Position numbers and translations under genes: made by a program. Below are positions 45,263 through 54,135 of a DNA stretch of 64,000 bases, in pieces (position 1 is the first letter of the stretch; each line of letters begins with the position of its first letter). The notes below the pieces were generated by a model, which searched no databases, was not told where the DNA came from, and saw only the letters and a program-made list of their open reading frames with translations. Source of the stretch: Parasedimentitalea psychrophila (GTDB lineage: Bacteria; Pseudomonadota; Alphaproteobacteria; Rhodobacterales; Rhodobacteraceae); contig NZ_CP127247.1 in assembly GCF_030285785.1 (NCBI RefSeq), positions 1,511,501 to 1,575,500 on the forward strand, read 5' to 3'.

Positions 45263-45975
45263 TGGAAACGACCGGTTATGTCACCCTCTCCCGCCAGACA
45301 GGCCTAATGCGTGAAATGCAGGTCGTGGCCAACAACATCGCCAACTCTGCCACCACCGGCTACCGGCAGGAGGGGCTGATTTTTTCGGAGTTCATCCAGT
45401 CCACCCCGGGTCAATCGTCAATTTCGATGTCGCGGGCAAATATCCGCAACACATCGGCAGAGCAAGGCGCGCTGACACAGACCAACGGCACCTTTGACCT
45501 GGCCATCGAAGGCGATGGATACTTCAAGGTCGAGACCCCGATGGGCGAACGGCTGACCCGGGCTGGGGCCTTCTCACCAAATGCTGATGGTGACCTGGTC
45601 ACCGCGGATGGCAACCGGGTGCTGGATGCGGGGGGCTCACCGGTGTTCGTCCCGGGCGACGCCGAGACCATTAATATCGCCCCCGACGGCACAATCAGCG
45701 CCGACGGCAACCCACTGGGCCAGATCGGATTGTTTATGCCAACGGAGCCGCACACCCTGGTGCGCGAAGATGGGGTGATGTTCCGGGTCGATGGTGACGT
45801 CGAAGAAACCGATCAGGCAAAAATCCTGCAAGGGTTTGTCGAAGGGTCCAACGTCAACGCAATTTCACAATTGGCACGGATGATCGAAATCCAGCGCGCC
45901 TATGAAATGGGTCAGAGTTTCCTTGAGACCGAAGATCAGCGCATCCGCAATGCCATCAAAAACCTAATCAAATAA
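45262..45975 (+). CDS. flgF: Flagellar proximal rod protein FlgF
   Basis: This is a 237-residue rod protein. The N-terminal GLMREMQVVANNIANSATTGYRQ, middle LAIEGDGYFKVET and TRAGAFSPNADGDLV, and the C-terminal EGSNVNAISQLARMIEIQRAYE are the usual flagellar-basal-body blocks. GGAGG precedes the start, which overlaps fliQ. Confidence 0.94.
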   Translation: METTGYVTLSRQTGLMREMQVVANNIANSATTGYRQEGLIFSEFIQSTPGQSSISMSRANIRNTSAEQGALTQTNGTFDLAIEGDGYFKVETPMGERLTRAGAFSPNADGDLVTADGNRVLDAGGSPVFVPGDAETINIAPDGTISADGNPLGQIGLFMPTEPHTLVREDGVMFRVDGDVEETDQAKILQGFVEGSNVNAISQLARMIEIQRAYEMGQSFLETEDQRIRNAIKNLIK

Positions 45976-45997
45976 TACAAGTCGTAGGAGAATCCCG

Positions 45998-46783
45998 ATG
46001 CGTGCCCTAAAGATTGCTGCCACCGGAATGAGCGCCCAACAGATGCGCGTCGAAACCATTGCCAACAACCTCGCCAATATGAACACTACGGCCTACAATC
46101 CGCGGCGTGCGGAGTTTGCAGATCTGCACTATCAGCAGATCTCCCGGGCCGGCACCGTCAATTCGTCTGACGGCACTGTACTGCCTACCGGTGTTCAAGT
46201 TGGTTTGGGTGTGCGGCCTGCCGCAATCTCTGTCTACCTGTCTCAGGGGGCGCTGACGCAGACCGGCAATGACCTGGACGTGGCGATTGATGGCAAAGGC
46301 TACCTGGAGGTGACACTGGCCTCTGGTGAGTCGGCCTTTACCCGGGACGGGTCTCTGAAACGATCCGCCGAAGGTTTGATCGTCACCTCTGACGGGCTGG
46401 CGGTTTCTCCTGATATCACCATCCCCACCGACGCGCGCAGCATTTCGATCAATGGTGAAGGCGAAGTCTATGCCTATTTTGAAGAAACCGCCGAAGGCCA
46501 GTTGCTCGGGCAACTAACCCTGGCGGGATTTGCCAACCCAAAGGGGCTTGAGGCCCGCGGTAGCAACCTGTTCACCGAGACCGAAGCATCCGGCGCGCCG
46601 GTGGTCTCGACACCGGGCGAAGATGGATTGGGGTCATTGCGCCAAGGTTACATCGAGGCCAGCTCGGTGGATGCGGTCCGTGAAGTCACCGAACTGATCG
46701 AAGCCCAGCGCGGCTATGAAATGAACGCCAAAGTCATCTCGGCTGTCGACCAGATGATGGGCGCCACCACACAGGTGCGCTGA
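45998..46783 (+). CDS. flgG: Flagellar distal rod protein FlgG
   Basis: This is a 261-residue distal rod protein. MRALKIAATGMSAQQ at the start, ETIANNLANMNTTAYN, the DLDVAIDGKGYLEV strand and QGYIEASSVDAVREVTELIEAQRGYE at the C terminus are as in FlgG. The ATG at 45998 follows AGGAG, and its TGA overlaps flgA by one base. Confidence 0.96.
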   Translation: MRALKIAATGMSAQQMRVETIANNLANMNTTAYNPRRAEFADLHYQQISRAGTVNSSDGTVLPTGVQVGLGVRPAAISVYLSQGALTQTGNDLDVAIDGKGYLEVTLASGESAFTRDGSLKRSAEGLIVTSDGLAVSPDITIPTDARSISINGEGEVYAYFEETAEGQLLGQLTLAGFANPKGLEARGSNLFTETEASGAPVVSTPGEDGLGSLRQGYIEASSVDAVREVTELIEAQRGYEMNAKVISAVDQMMGATTQVR

Positions 46784-47199
46784 TGAAATTGGTCCTGACA
46801 TTTCTGATGGTTCTGATGGCCCAATCCAGTTGGGCCGACACCCTGGTGCCAGTGCGCACGATCAGGGCCAAGCAAATCATCTACGCCGAGGATCTGGCTT
46901 ACAAGTCAGTGGAGATTGCCGGTGCCTTTTCAGATCCGGTCGACGTGGTCGGTCAAGAGGCCCGAGTGTCGCTTTACGCCGGACGCCCCATCCGTCCCGG
47001 CGACATTGGCCCACCTGCAATCGTTGAGCGTAACGATTTGATCATGCTCAGATTTCGCCGTGGCAGCTTATTGATCTTAACCGAAGGCCGCTCTTTGGGG
47101 CGCGGTTCAGAAGGCGACATCATCCGGGCAATGAACCTGGCGTCGCGCACGACAATATCCGGGCGCATCAGCGCTGACGGCTCTATCGAGGTAAGATAA
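46783..47199 (+). CDS. flgA: Flagellar P-ring chaperone FlgA (short form)
   Basis: This is a 138-residue periplasmic protein with a signal peptide ending SSWAD. The rest is the SAF/FlgA beta fold: VRTIRAKQIIYAEDLAYKSVEI, GRPIRPGDIGPPAIVERNDLIML. It lacks the extra N-terminal domain of enteric FlgA, as usual in alphaproteobacteria. FlgA helps assemble the P ring (FlgI is not in this window). Confidence 0.92.
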   Translation: MKLVLTFLMVLMAQSSWADTLVPVRTIRAKQIIYAEDLAYKSVEIAGAFSDPVDVVGQEARVSLYAGRPIRPGDIGPPAIVERNDLIMLRFRRGSLLILTEGRSLGRGSEGDIIRAMNLASRTTISGRISADGSIEVR

Positions 47200-47939
47200 T
47201 GCATAAAAAACTGACACTGGCCAGAATGGCGGTTTTGGGACTGGTTTTGCTGGGTGCCTGTGCCCGCCTGGACCATGTGGGCAAAGCGCCCAGCTTTTCT
47301 CCCGCCAATGAAACCCCCGAACATGTGGCCATGCTGTGGCAAGGCCTGCCAACAACCACTCACCCCCAACGCGCGGTCGACAATGCATCGCTATGGAGCG
47401 GTGCACGGCAATCCCTGCTGGGGGACCGCCGCGCCGTTCGCAAGGGCGATATCCTGACTGTGGTGATTGAAATCGACGAAAAAGCTGAAATTTCAAACGA
47501 TACCTCGCGGTCCCGCGCGGGCGACGAATCGATGGGCGTTTCCAATCTTCTGGGCGTTCCTCAGCGTATAGACGAATATATGCCTGATGGGGCCAGCATG
47601 GCCACCGCCGTTGACCTGAACAGCAGCAGCAGTTCATCCGGTAAGGGCTCGGTCAAACGAAACGAAAAACTGACCCTGCGGGTCGCCGCAACTATTGTTG
47701 ATGTTTTGCCAAACGGTGTTCTGGCGATCAATGGATCCCAAGAGCTGCGGGTCAACTTCGAAATGCGCGAGCTGTTGGTGACCGGTTATGTTCGCCCCGA
47801 AGACATCAGCCGCCAGAACGAAATCACCTATGATAAAATTGCTTCGGCCCGTGTTTCCTACGGCGGTCGTGGACAAATCACCGATGTGCAACAGCCGCGC
47901 TATGGCCAGCAGTTGCTTGACGTCATCCTGCCATTCTGA
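47199..47939 (+). CDS. flgH: Flagellar L-ring lipoprotein FlgH
   Basis: This is a 246-residue outer-membrane lipoprotein with a lipobox LLGAC at about 19-23. SLWSGARQSLLGDRRAVRKGDILTVVIEID (in part), a Ser-rich stretch near residue 145, and a C-terminal VRPEDISRQNEITYDKIASARVSYGG match FlgH. Its ATG overlaps the flgA TAA by one base. Confidence 0.95.
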   Translation: MHKKLTLARMAVLGLVLLGACARLDHVGKAPSFSPANETPEHVAMLWQGLPTTTHPQRAVDNASLWSGARQSLLGDRRAVRKGDILTVVIEIDEKAEISNDTSRSRAGDESMGVSNLLGVPQRIDEYMPDGASMATAVDLNSSSSSSGKGSVKRNEKLTLRVAATIVDVLPNGVLAINGSQELRVNFEMRELLVTGYVRPEDISRQNEITYDKIASARVSYGGRGQITDVQQPRYGQQLLDVILPF

Positions 47940-47947
47940 GGGTTACC

Positions 47948-48439
47948 ATGTTATCGAAACTACTGCCCATCATCCTGCTTATCATCGGCACAGGCGGCGG
48001 CATCGGCGCTGGCATAATGTTAGCACCGACACCGGAAACCCAAGACCTGGCGGCAGGCGAAGCCCATCAAACGCCGCCTGCGGCGGAAGAGGCTCATCCG
48101 GAAGGAGAAAAGCCGGAATACATCTATATCAAACTAAATAGCCAGTTTGTGGTGCCTGTGGTTGAGCGCGACAAGTTGTCAGCCCTGGTGGTTGTGTCAC
48201 TCAGCCTAGAGGCCGTCGAAGGCATGAGCGATCGTATTTATGCCTTGGAGCCAAAGCTGAGGGACGTCCTTTTGCAGGTTCTGTTTGACCACGCCAACAT
48301 GGGAGGGTTTCGCGGCGCTTTTACCCGTTCAGACGTCATGATGCCGCTGCGAACAGCCCTGCGGGAGGCCGCACAAAGGGAGATTGGCCCCGACATTGTA
48401 GACGTGTTGATCATGGGTATTTCCCGACAGGACGTCTGA
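47948..48439 (+). CDS. FliL-family basal-body protein (first copy)
   Basis: This is a 163-residue protein with an N-terminal membrane helix (5-25), an acidic Ala/Glu-rich linker (about 33-57) and a C-terminal domain with IYIKLNSQFVVPVV, then SRIYALEPKLRDVLLQ-type helix and a final VDVLIMGISRQDV. The fold pattern is FliL-like. A second, more typical FliL lies at 59483-60004, so this is a paralogue. It is the last gene of the flgB-fliL run. Confidence 0.8.
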   Translation: MLSKLLPIILLIIGTGGGIGAGIMLAPTPETQDLAAGEAHQTPPAAEEAHPEGEKPEYIYIKLNSQFVVPVVERDKLSALVVVSLSLEAVEGMSDRIYALEPKLRDVLLQVLFDHANMGGFRGAFTRSDVMMPLRTALREAAQREIGPDIVDVLIMGISRQDV

Positions 48440-48496
48440 TAGACTCTGCAACAGGTTGACCCTGCGCATTCCGGGGCAACCCGGCCGCGGCTTCTG

Positions 48497-48558
48497 GCGC
48501 TTCATCCGGCGTCAATATCCCACATTCAACTGTGGGATATTGACGCCGGATGAAGCGC
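48497..48558 (+). repeat. Perfect 28-bp inverted repeat with a 6-base loop
   Basis: The left arm (48497-48524) and right arm (48531-48558) are exact reverse complements, with loop TTCAAC. The arms begin GCGCTTCATCCGGCG. It lies 57 bases after the fliL-like gene and 124 bases before the glycosyltransferase. No T-run follows. It can work as a strong transcription barrier or mRNA 3' stabiliser, but its perfection is greater than normal terminators show, so a mobile or repeat-element origin is possible. Confidence 0.85.
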
Positions 48559-48682
48559 GTGAGACCAACGTACAACCTTTGATAGTAGCAGCTTAAACCA
48601 ATTTCCAGTCTGGTCGAATAAATGGGATCAGCCCTCTCCGACCTTCATGATTTGAGGGAAACCATATACAAGGCATATTGCG

Positions 48683-49576
48683 ATGGACAGTTACAAGAAA
48701 CCGCTTGGCGTCGTAACAATGGTCTACGAAGATTACTTCTTCTTGGAGCGCTGGTACAATTACTATCGCAAGCAGGTTGGTGCCGAAAACCTTTATGTCT
48801 TCAGTCACGGAAATGACCCGAAACATAAGGAAATTGCCAAAGACGCAAATGTCATGAATCTACCGCGTGACTCTGCGATGTATAAGTTCGACCGGCGCCG
48901 GTGGAGGATGTTGGGGCACTTTGCCACCGGGCTTCTCGACTTTTATAACTGGATGATTGTGTCTGACGTTGATGAGATCGTGGTGGTTGACCCCATGGCT
49001 GCGGCAAACTTGGTTGATCATATTGTTGACAAGTATGGGAACGTAAGGACCGCGCCCAAAAACATCTCTCCGTTATGTCTGGAATTGATACATCTGCCAG
49101 GAGAGGAGCCGCTGCCAATCGAAGAGAACGAGACAATACTTTCTCGACGAAGAATATTTCGCCCCAACAAAAATTACAGCAAACCTTGCCTTGTCAGTGC
49201 CCCGGTCGGCTTTGGCCCCGGAGGACATAGGAACACTTTGGGGCCTCGGCATCTTCCCTCGGATCTCTATACCTTACACTTGAAATATTTCGACAGGGAC
49301 ACGGTCGAGGCAAGGGGCGAAGAGAAAAAGAAGCTGGTATCGGATGCTGGAAAACTCGGGTCGCAATATAATCAGAGCCATCAATGGAACAATACTCAGA
49401 AATCCTACTACGAAATCATTGAGACAACGACGCTTGCAGGAGAGGATATTGATCTACCCGAATTTCGGGCGGCTCTGCTCGAACAATTCGAGAAATACTC
49501 CGGTCAGTATATCTGGGGCCCGGCAGCGAACCGCAACTTGTACCGTATACCGGAAAGATTCTCTGGAGTTTTTTAA
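48683..49576 (+). CDS. Glycosyltransferase, family 2-like (Glyco_tranf_2_4 type)
   Basis: This is a 297-residue soluble enzyme. The N-terminal VVTMVYEDYFFLERWYNYYRKQVG block resembles the PF13704-type transferases that begin with a work-site recognition motif. The DxD-like metal site is WMIVSDVDEIVVVDP at about 93-107. No signal or membrane segment is seen. Its base composition looks less GC-rich than the flagellar genes around it, so it may have been acquired separately. Its place among flagellar genes suggests flagellin or surface glycosylation, but this is inference. Confidence 0.8.
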   Translation: MDSYKKPLGVVTMVYEDYFFLERWYNYYRKQVGAENLYVFSHGNDPKHKEIAKDANVMNLPRDSAMYKFDRRRWRMLGHFATGLLDFYNWMIVSDVDEIVVVDPMAAANLVDHIVDKYGNVRTAPKNISPLCLELIHLPGEEPLPIEENETILSRRRIFRPNKNYSKPCLVSAPVGFGPGGHRNTLGPRHLPSDLYTLHLKYFDRDTVEARGEEKKKLVSDAGKLGSQYNQSHQWNNTQKSYYEIIETTTLAGEDIDLPEFRAALLEQFEKYSGQYIWGPAANRNLYRIPERFSGVF

Positions 49577-49776
49577 GGTTTGCGGGCTCGCCTATCCTGG
49601 TCCTTCTTACGACATTGTGAACGATACCTGAACTGCGCCTTTTGCGCTGACAACAGCCTGTTATCACTCAAAAACCGCAAGTCAGACTAGCGCGCGCCAT
49701 CCCCCTCAGTCAGTTTTGCCGAAAAAATTCGGCTCTCGCATCCCCTTAGTTTCCGGGGCCATTACCCAAGTATTGC
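49577..49776. other. Intergenic gap between convergent genes
   Basis: These 200 bases contain no recognised gene. A short GCCGAA-AAAA-TTCGGC hairpin at 49718-49733 may help end transcription from either side; no clear T-run was found. Confidence 0.5.
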
Positions 49777-50175
49777 TCAATGCCCAAGCAGTTTCGCTTC
49801 AAGCGCCTTGGTCCGCTCGGTCCTTTGCCGCTTGCGCTCTTGATCCGCCATGGTCTGAACAGCATGTTTGCGGCCAAAGGCTTTGCGAACCTGGTCCATT
49901 GCCTTCAGCTTGCGTGCGGTAACCTGAGCCAGTTCGATGTTGAGCTGACGGCGGGTCCGGCTGTGCCATCCTTGCCATAACAGGTCAGCGCCAAGGGCCC
50001 TCATGGCGTGATCCTGTTCACCTTGCTGGCGTGTTTCCTTCATCTGGATGTCAAGTTTGGAAAGCTTGCCACGCAGAGCCGCGTCTTCATCCAGGATTGG
50101 TTTGATTTTGGCGTGTTCACGCAGATATTGCGCCTCGGTTATGGCCGCCATTTGGTCCAGTTTTTTCTGCTTCAT
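49777..50175 (-). CDS. Coiled-coil protein downstream of flhB, FliJ-like candidate
   Basis: This is a 132-residue, nearly all-helical, highly charged protein with Lys/Gln/Arg heptads (MAAITEAQYLREHAKIKPIL, RTRRQLNIELAQVTARKLKAMDQVRKAF). The start ATG overlaps the flhB TGA (TGATG). Size, coiled-coil nature and linkage to flhB-fliR-flhA fit the export stalk protein FliJ, which binds FliI and FlhA. Sequence alone cannot confirm it, and the gene fliI lies elsewhere in the window. Confidence 0.55.
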   Translation of the reverse strand: MKQKKLDQMAAITEAQYLREHAKIKPILDEDAALRGKLSKLDIQMKETRQQGEQDHAMRALGADLLWQGWHSRTRRQLNIELAQVTARKLKAMDQVRKAFGRKHAVQTMADQERKRQRTERTKALEAKLLGH

Positions 50176-51260
50176 CAAACCTGACCCTTGGCGCGCTGGC
50201 GCATTTTCTCAGCAAACTGAATAGCTGCAGCCACCGGGGCATAATGCTCTTCCAGAATCTCTCCACCGATTTCGATTGTGGCATGCAACGCCCGCGCCGT
50301 TGGTGGGTCGCTGTGAATTGGGATTGCGTTTTCATTGGCAATCTGGCGGATCACGGCTGCCACTTCGTCGACCCCTTTGGCAATACAGGTCGGAGCCGTT
50401 CCACGTTCACGGCCCCATTGCAACGCAACCGCATAGTGGGTTGGGTTCACGATAATCACATCAGCCTTCGGGACCTCCGCTATCATCGAGTTCATGGAAA
50501 TTTCCATTGCGCGCTGGCGACGCTTGGCTTTCATTTGTGGATCCCCCTCAGAATCCTTAGTTTCGTCCTGGATTTCTTTGCGCGACATCATGTTCTTGCG
50601 GTGATGTTCGGCATGTTGGAACCCGGCATCCAAAACTCCGACCACCAGCGAAATCACCAGAGATATGCCCAGGAACTCCATCCCCAACTGCGCCAAGAGT
50701 GCCACCACGGTAAAGGCACTGGTGGCGGAGGCTGCAATCATTTCCGGCAACCGCAAGTTCATATAAAACCCGAGACACACCGAATAAAGAACCAGCTTTG
50801 TGAAGCTTTTGCCAAATTCAAAAAGGCCGGCACGGCCGAATTTGTTCTTGGCATTGGAAATCACCGAAATCCGCGACAGTTTCATCGCAAGTTTGCTGGG
50901 GGCGAATACCAGAGCTTTTTGACCAATAATCGACAGAAGGACCAAGATAAAAGGGATAAAAAACCAGGGTAGAACGGCACCGGTTACGGCCATCATCAAA
51001 CCACCGGTTGGGGCCGCAGCCGGACCCTCAAAAAACAGCGGTGCCAGGCGTTCAGGTTGATCGAGAAACGCCATCAGGGCCGAGCCAAGTGACCGAACGG
51101 ATTCGCCGCCCATGGAATAAAATGCAATCACCAGACCCGCATAAGCAGCGGCCACCGACAAGTCAGTGGATTTGGCAACCTCACCCTTTTCCCGCGCCTT
51201 GCGAAGTTTCTCTGGCGTTGGATCAAATGACTTATCGGTATCATCGTCCTGATCGCTCAT
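50175..51260 (-). CDS. flhB: Flagellar export switch protein FlhB
   Basis: This is a 361-residue protein with four helices in the N-terminal half and the cytoplasmic domain with the autocleavage motif N272-P273-T274-H275 (VIIVNPTHYAVAL). DPTPEKLRKAREKGEVAKSTDL near the start is typical. FlhB switches export specificity from hook to filament after self-cleavage. It overlaps fliR by ATGA at its start. Confidence 0.96.
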   Translation of the reverse strand: MSDQDDDTDKSFDPTPEKLRKAREKGEVAKSTDLSVAAAYAGLVIAFYSMGGESVRSLGSALMAFLDQPERLAPLFFEGPAAAPTGGLMMAVTGAVLPWFFIPFILVLLSIIGQKALVFAPSKLAMKLSRISVISNAKNKFGRAGLFEFGKSFTKLVLYSVCLGFYMNLRLPEMIAASATSAFTVVALLAQLGMEFLGISLVISLVVGVLDAGFQHAEHHRKNMMSRKEIQDETKDSEGDPQMKAKRRQRAMEISMNSMIAEVPKADVIIVNPTHYAVALQWGRERGTAPTCIAKGVDEVAAVIRQIANENAIPIHSDPPTARALHATIEIGGEILEEHYAPVAAAIQFAEKMRQRAKGQV

Positions 51261-52033
51261 GGCATGCCGCCTCCGGGATTGGCGAAGAACGACATCATTG
51301 CGTCACTCCAGACCTGCAGGATCATCGGGCTGGCGACCATGAGAATGAACAACCCGCCAAAGGTAATGACCGGGGCACCGACAAAGGCGACCATCAGCGC
51401 AGGCATCGCCCGGTTGATGACACCAAGAGTCAGATTGTACAGCACCGACGCAATGAGAAAGGGGGCGGCTAGGGTAAAGGCCAGTGAAAAGGCGCTGGAA
51501 ACTCGATGGACGCCCCATTCAGACAATCCACTACCGTCGGGAAAGACCCCGGCTGGAAACATCTGATAGGAATAAATCAAAAACTCGGCGACCCGTACGT
51601 GCAGCCCCATCATCATTGCCAGGGCCAATCCGCTGATCAGCAAAACAGCACCAATGGCGGGCATCTGTTCTGCGCCGATACCACCAAGGACCTGTGACAG
51701 GGATGTCGCTTGCGCCGCCATTGTCCCGGCCGTCTGCAGAACATGAACAAAAAACCGGATACTGACCCCAAGAGCCACCCCGATGATCGACTCTGTCACC
51801 ACAAAACTGGCATAATGCATCAAGCTGTCAGGTTGCGGGAAGGTCGGCAAGGCCGGGGCCACGATAAGGGTGAAGGACAGCGCAATACCCAGTTTAATCC
51901 GCATCGATACATATTGCTCACCGAACCCCGGGAGCAGCGCCGTCAGAGCCGCAACACGTAGGAAAACAATGGCGCCGTGCCAGAATCCAACCCCCATGAG
52001 CGCCACCAGTTCCGGTGGTAAGAACGGTGTCAT
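51257..52033 (-). CDS. fliR: Flagellar export gate protein FliR
   Basis: This is a 258-residue protein with about six helices. GFWHGAIVFLRVAALTALLPGFGE at the start, LAMMMGLHVRVAEFLIYSYQMFPAG and the C-terminal ITFGGLFILMVASPMILQVW are the family blocks (in part). It overlaps flhA (ATGA) and flhB (ATGA). Confidence 0.95.
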   Translation of the reverse strand: MTPFLPPELVALMGVGFWHGAIVFLRVAALTALLPGFGEQYVSMRIKLGIALSFTLIVAPALPTFPQPDSLMHYASFVVTESIIGVALGVSIRFFVHVLQTAGTMAAQATSLSQVLGGIGAEQMPAIGAVLLISGLALAMMMGLHVRVAEFLIYSYQMFPAGVFPDGSGLSEWGVHRVSSAFSLAFTLAAPFLIASVLYNLTLGVINRAMPALMVAFVGAPVITFGGLFILMVASPMILQVWSDAMMSFFANPGGGMP

Positions 52034-54123
52034 GCGGCAACCATTCCGACCAACGCCGGACGGGCGTCCAACCCAATTTCCTCGAAGGACAGCACTGGGT
52101 TGGATATGCCGCGCGCCTTGAGAATTGTGCGCAGATAGCGGCGACGGCGGGTCGACGTGACCACCGCTGGAAATATTCCCTGTTCGGAAATCATATTCAG
52201 CCGCTCTGACAGGCCCTCGGCCAATCGATTGAAAAGATCCGGCGGCAGGGCAATGTCCATCCCGCCATTCTGAGTGTCGATCTGGTAGGTCGTGAATTTA
52301 TCTTCCCATTCCGGAGCAAGTTGCACCAGCGGGATGGTGCCATCTTCGCGCTTCATTTCGGCCACCAGCTGAAAGCCAAGACGCTGGCGGACAAGTTCAC
52401 AGATCATCTCCGGCTGGGTGCTTTGCATCCGCGCCTCGGCAATCGATTCCAGAATAAGCGGCATATTGCGGATGGATACTTTTTCATCCAGCAACAAACG
52501 CAGGACCGCATGCAGCGTATCGATTGGCACTTTGTCGGGAATCAGCTCATCCAATAGCTTTTTGTTGGCCTCGGATCGAAAGTCATCAGACAATTGTGTC
52601 ATCTCGTTCAACAGCCGACGCAGTGATTTCAAAGTCAGCAGCCGCGAGAAGTTCTGTTTCATCACTTCCAGCAAATGGGTGGCCAGAATTTCTGGCGGCG
52701 ATACGATCGTGGCCCCTATCAGCGCCGCATCTTCTTGGTATTTCGTGGAAATCCAACGTGCAGGAGCGCCATAGACCGGCTCTGTCACATCGGTACCACT
52801 GGGCAGCGATTCATGTGAATCAGGCATCAAGGCCAGCACCATGTCCGGATGTAAAGTGCCCCGCGCCTGTTCGACCCCCTGCACCCTGATAAGATAAGTT
52901 CCCATCTGCAATTCAGGTTCATCCGTCAGGCGAATTTCGGGTAGAATCAAGCCAAAGACGCTGGCCACATGTGTCCGCATATTGGCAATTCGGGTATCCA
53001 GACCGGTTCCCGCATCCAGCACCATACCAACCAGATCGGGGGAAAACTCCAGATGCACGTCATCCAGATCCAGGATGTCGCCCAGTGGTCTGGCTGCAAC
53101 GGCTTCGGTGCCTTCTTCGATCTGTTCTTCAATTTCGGCCTCTGCTTCATCGACGATCTTTTTATGCGTCCGGTAAGCAAAATACCCAAGAACGAGACCG
53201 CCAATCATGAAGGGAACAAAGGGCAAACCCGGCACCAAGGCAAACAGGCACATCAAAATGGACACGGTGGCCAAGGCTGCGGGGTGCTTACCCAGCTGGT
53301 CACCAATCGCGACATCAGTTGTGCCCTGATTTCCACCGCGCGCCAACAAAAGCGCCGCAGCAATTGAAATGATCACCGAAGGGATTTGCGAAACCAAGCC
53401 ATCCCCGACGGTCAAAATCGCATAGGTTTCAAAGGCGGCGCCAATAGGCATGCCCTTGACCAGCACCCCCATCGCCAATCCCATGACTAGGTTCATCATG
53501 GTAATCAGCAAACCTGCTACAGCGTCCCCTTTTACAAATTTCGAGGCACCGTCGAGAGAGCCGAAAAAGGTGGTTTCCTGCTGTTCCCGCTCCCGTCGCT
53601 CTTTGGCCCCAGCATGGTCAATGGCCCCAGCCGACAAATCCGCATCAATTGCCATCTGCTTGCCTGGCATCGCATCCAAGGCGAAACGGGCGCCAACCTC
53701 GGCCATCCGGGTGGCCCCCTTGTTGATGACCATAAAGTTGACGATCAAAAGCACGCCAAACACCACCAAGCCAAGAAACACACTGCCGCCCATGACAAAA
53801 TGCGCAAACCCTTGGATCACATTGCCGGCCGCATCCGTCCCCGTATGACCCTGACCGATAATCAGCTTGGTCGAGGATACGTTCAGCGACAGTCGCAACA
53901 TCAGCGAGGCCAACAGCACCGTCGGAAAGGCTGAAAACTCCAGTGGCCGCTCGATAAACAGGGTTATGGTGAAAATCAGGATCGCCAGACCAAACGAGGC
54001 GGCAAGCCCAACGTCAAGAACCCAGGCAGGCACCGGTAAAATCATCATCACAATGATCGCCATCAACGCCAGCGCCAGCAATACGGTGGGGCTAAACAGC
54101 TCTTTGATTGTAAATTTAGGCAC
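52030..54123 (-). CDS. flhA: Flagellar export protein FlhA
   Basis: This is a 697-residue export-gate protein with eight N-terminal helices (about 1-330) and a large cytoplasmic domain (350-697). The FHIPEP-type conserved segment between helices 4 and 5 is VNFMVINKGATRMAEVGARFALDAMPGKQMAIDADL (in part). The C-terminal part holds the subdomains that bind export chaperones. The length is normal. Confidence 0.96.
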   Translation of the reverse strand: MPKFTIKELFSPTVLLALALMAIIVMMILPVPAWVLDVGLAASFGLAILIFTITLFIERPLEFSAFPTVLLASLMLRLSLNVSSTKLIIGQGHTGTDAAGNVIQGFAHFVMGGSVFLGLVVFGVLLIVNFMVINKGATRMAEVGARFALDAMPGKQMAIDADLSAGAIDHAGAKERREREQQETTFFGSLDGASKFVKGDAVAGLLITMMNLVMGLAMGVLVKGMPIGAAFETYAILTVGDGLVSQIPSVIISIAAALLLARGGNQGTTDVAIGDQLGKHPAALATVSILMCLFALVPGLPFVPFMIGGLVLGYFAYRTHKKIVDEAEAEIEEQIEEGTEAVAARPLGDILDLDDVHLEFSPDLVGMVLDAGTGLDTRIANMRTHVASVFGLILPEIRLTDEPELQMGTYLIRVQGVEQARGTLHPDMVLALMPDSHESLPSGTDVTEPVYGAPARWISTKYQEDAALIGATIVSPPEILATHLLEVMKQNFSRLLTLKSLRRLLNEMTQLSDDFRSEANKKLLDELIPDKVPIDTLHAVLRLLLDEKVSIRNMPLILESIAEARMQSTQPEMICELVRQRLGFQLVAEMKREDGTIPLVQLAPEWEDKFTTYQIDTQNGGMDIALPPDLFNRLAEGLSERLNMISEQGIFPAVVTSTRRRRYLRTILKARGISNPVLSFEEIGLDARPALVGMVAA

Positions 54124-54135
54124 GTTGATGAGCTC

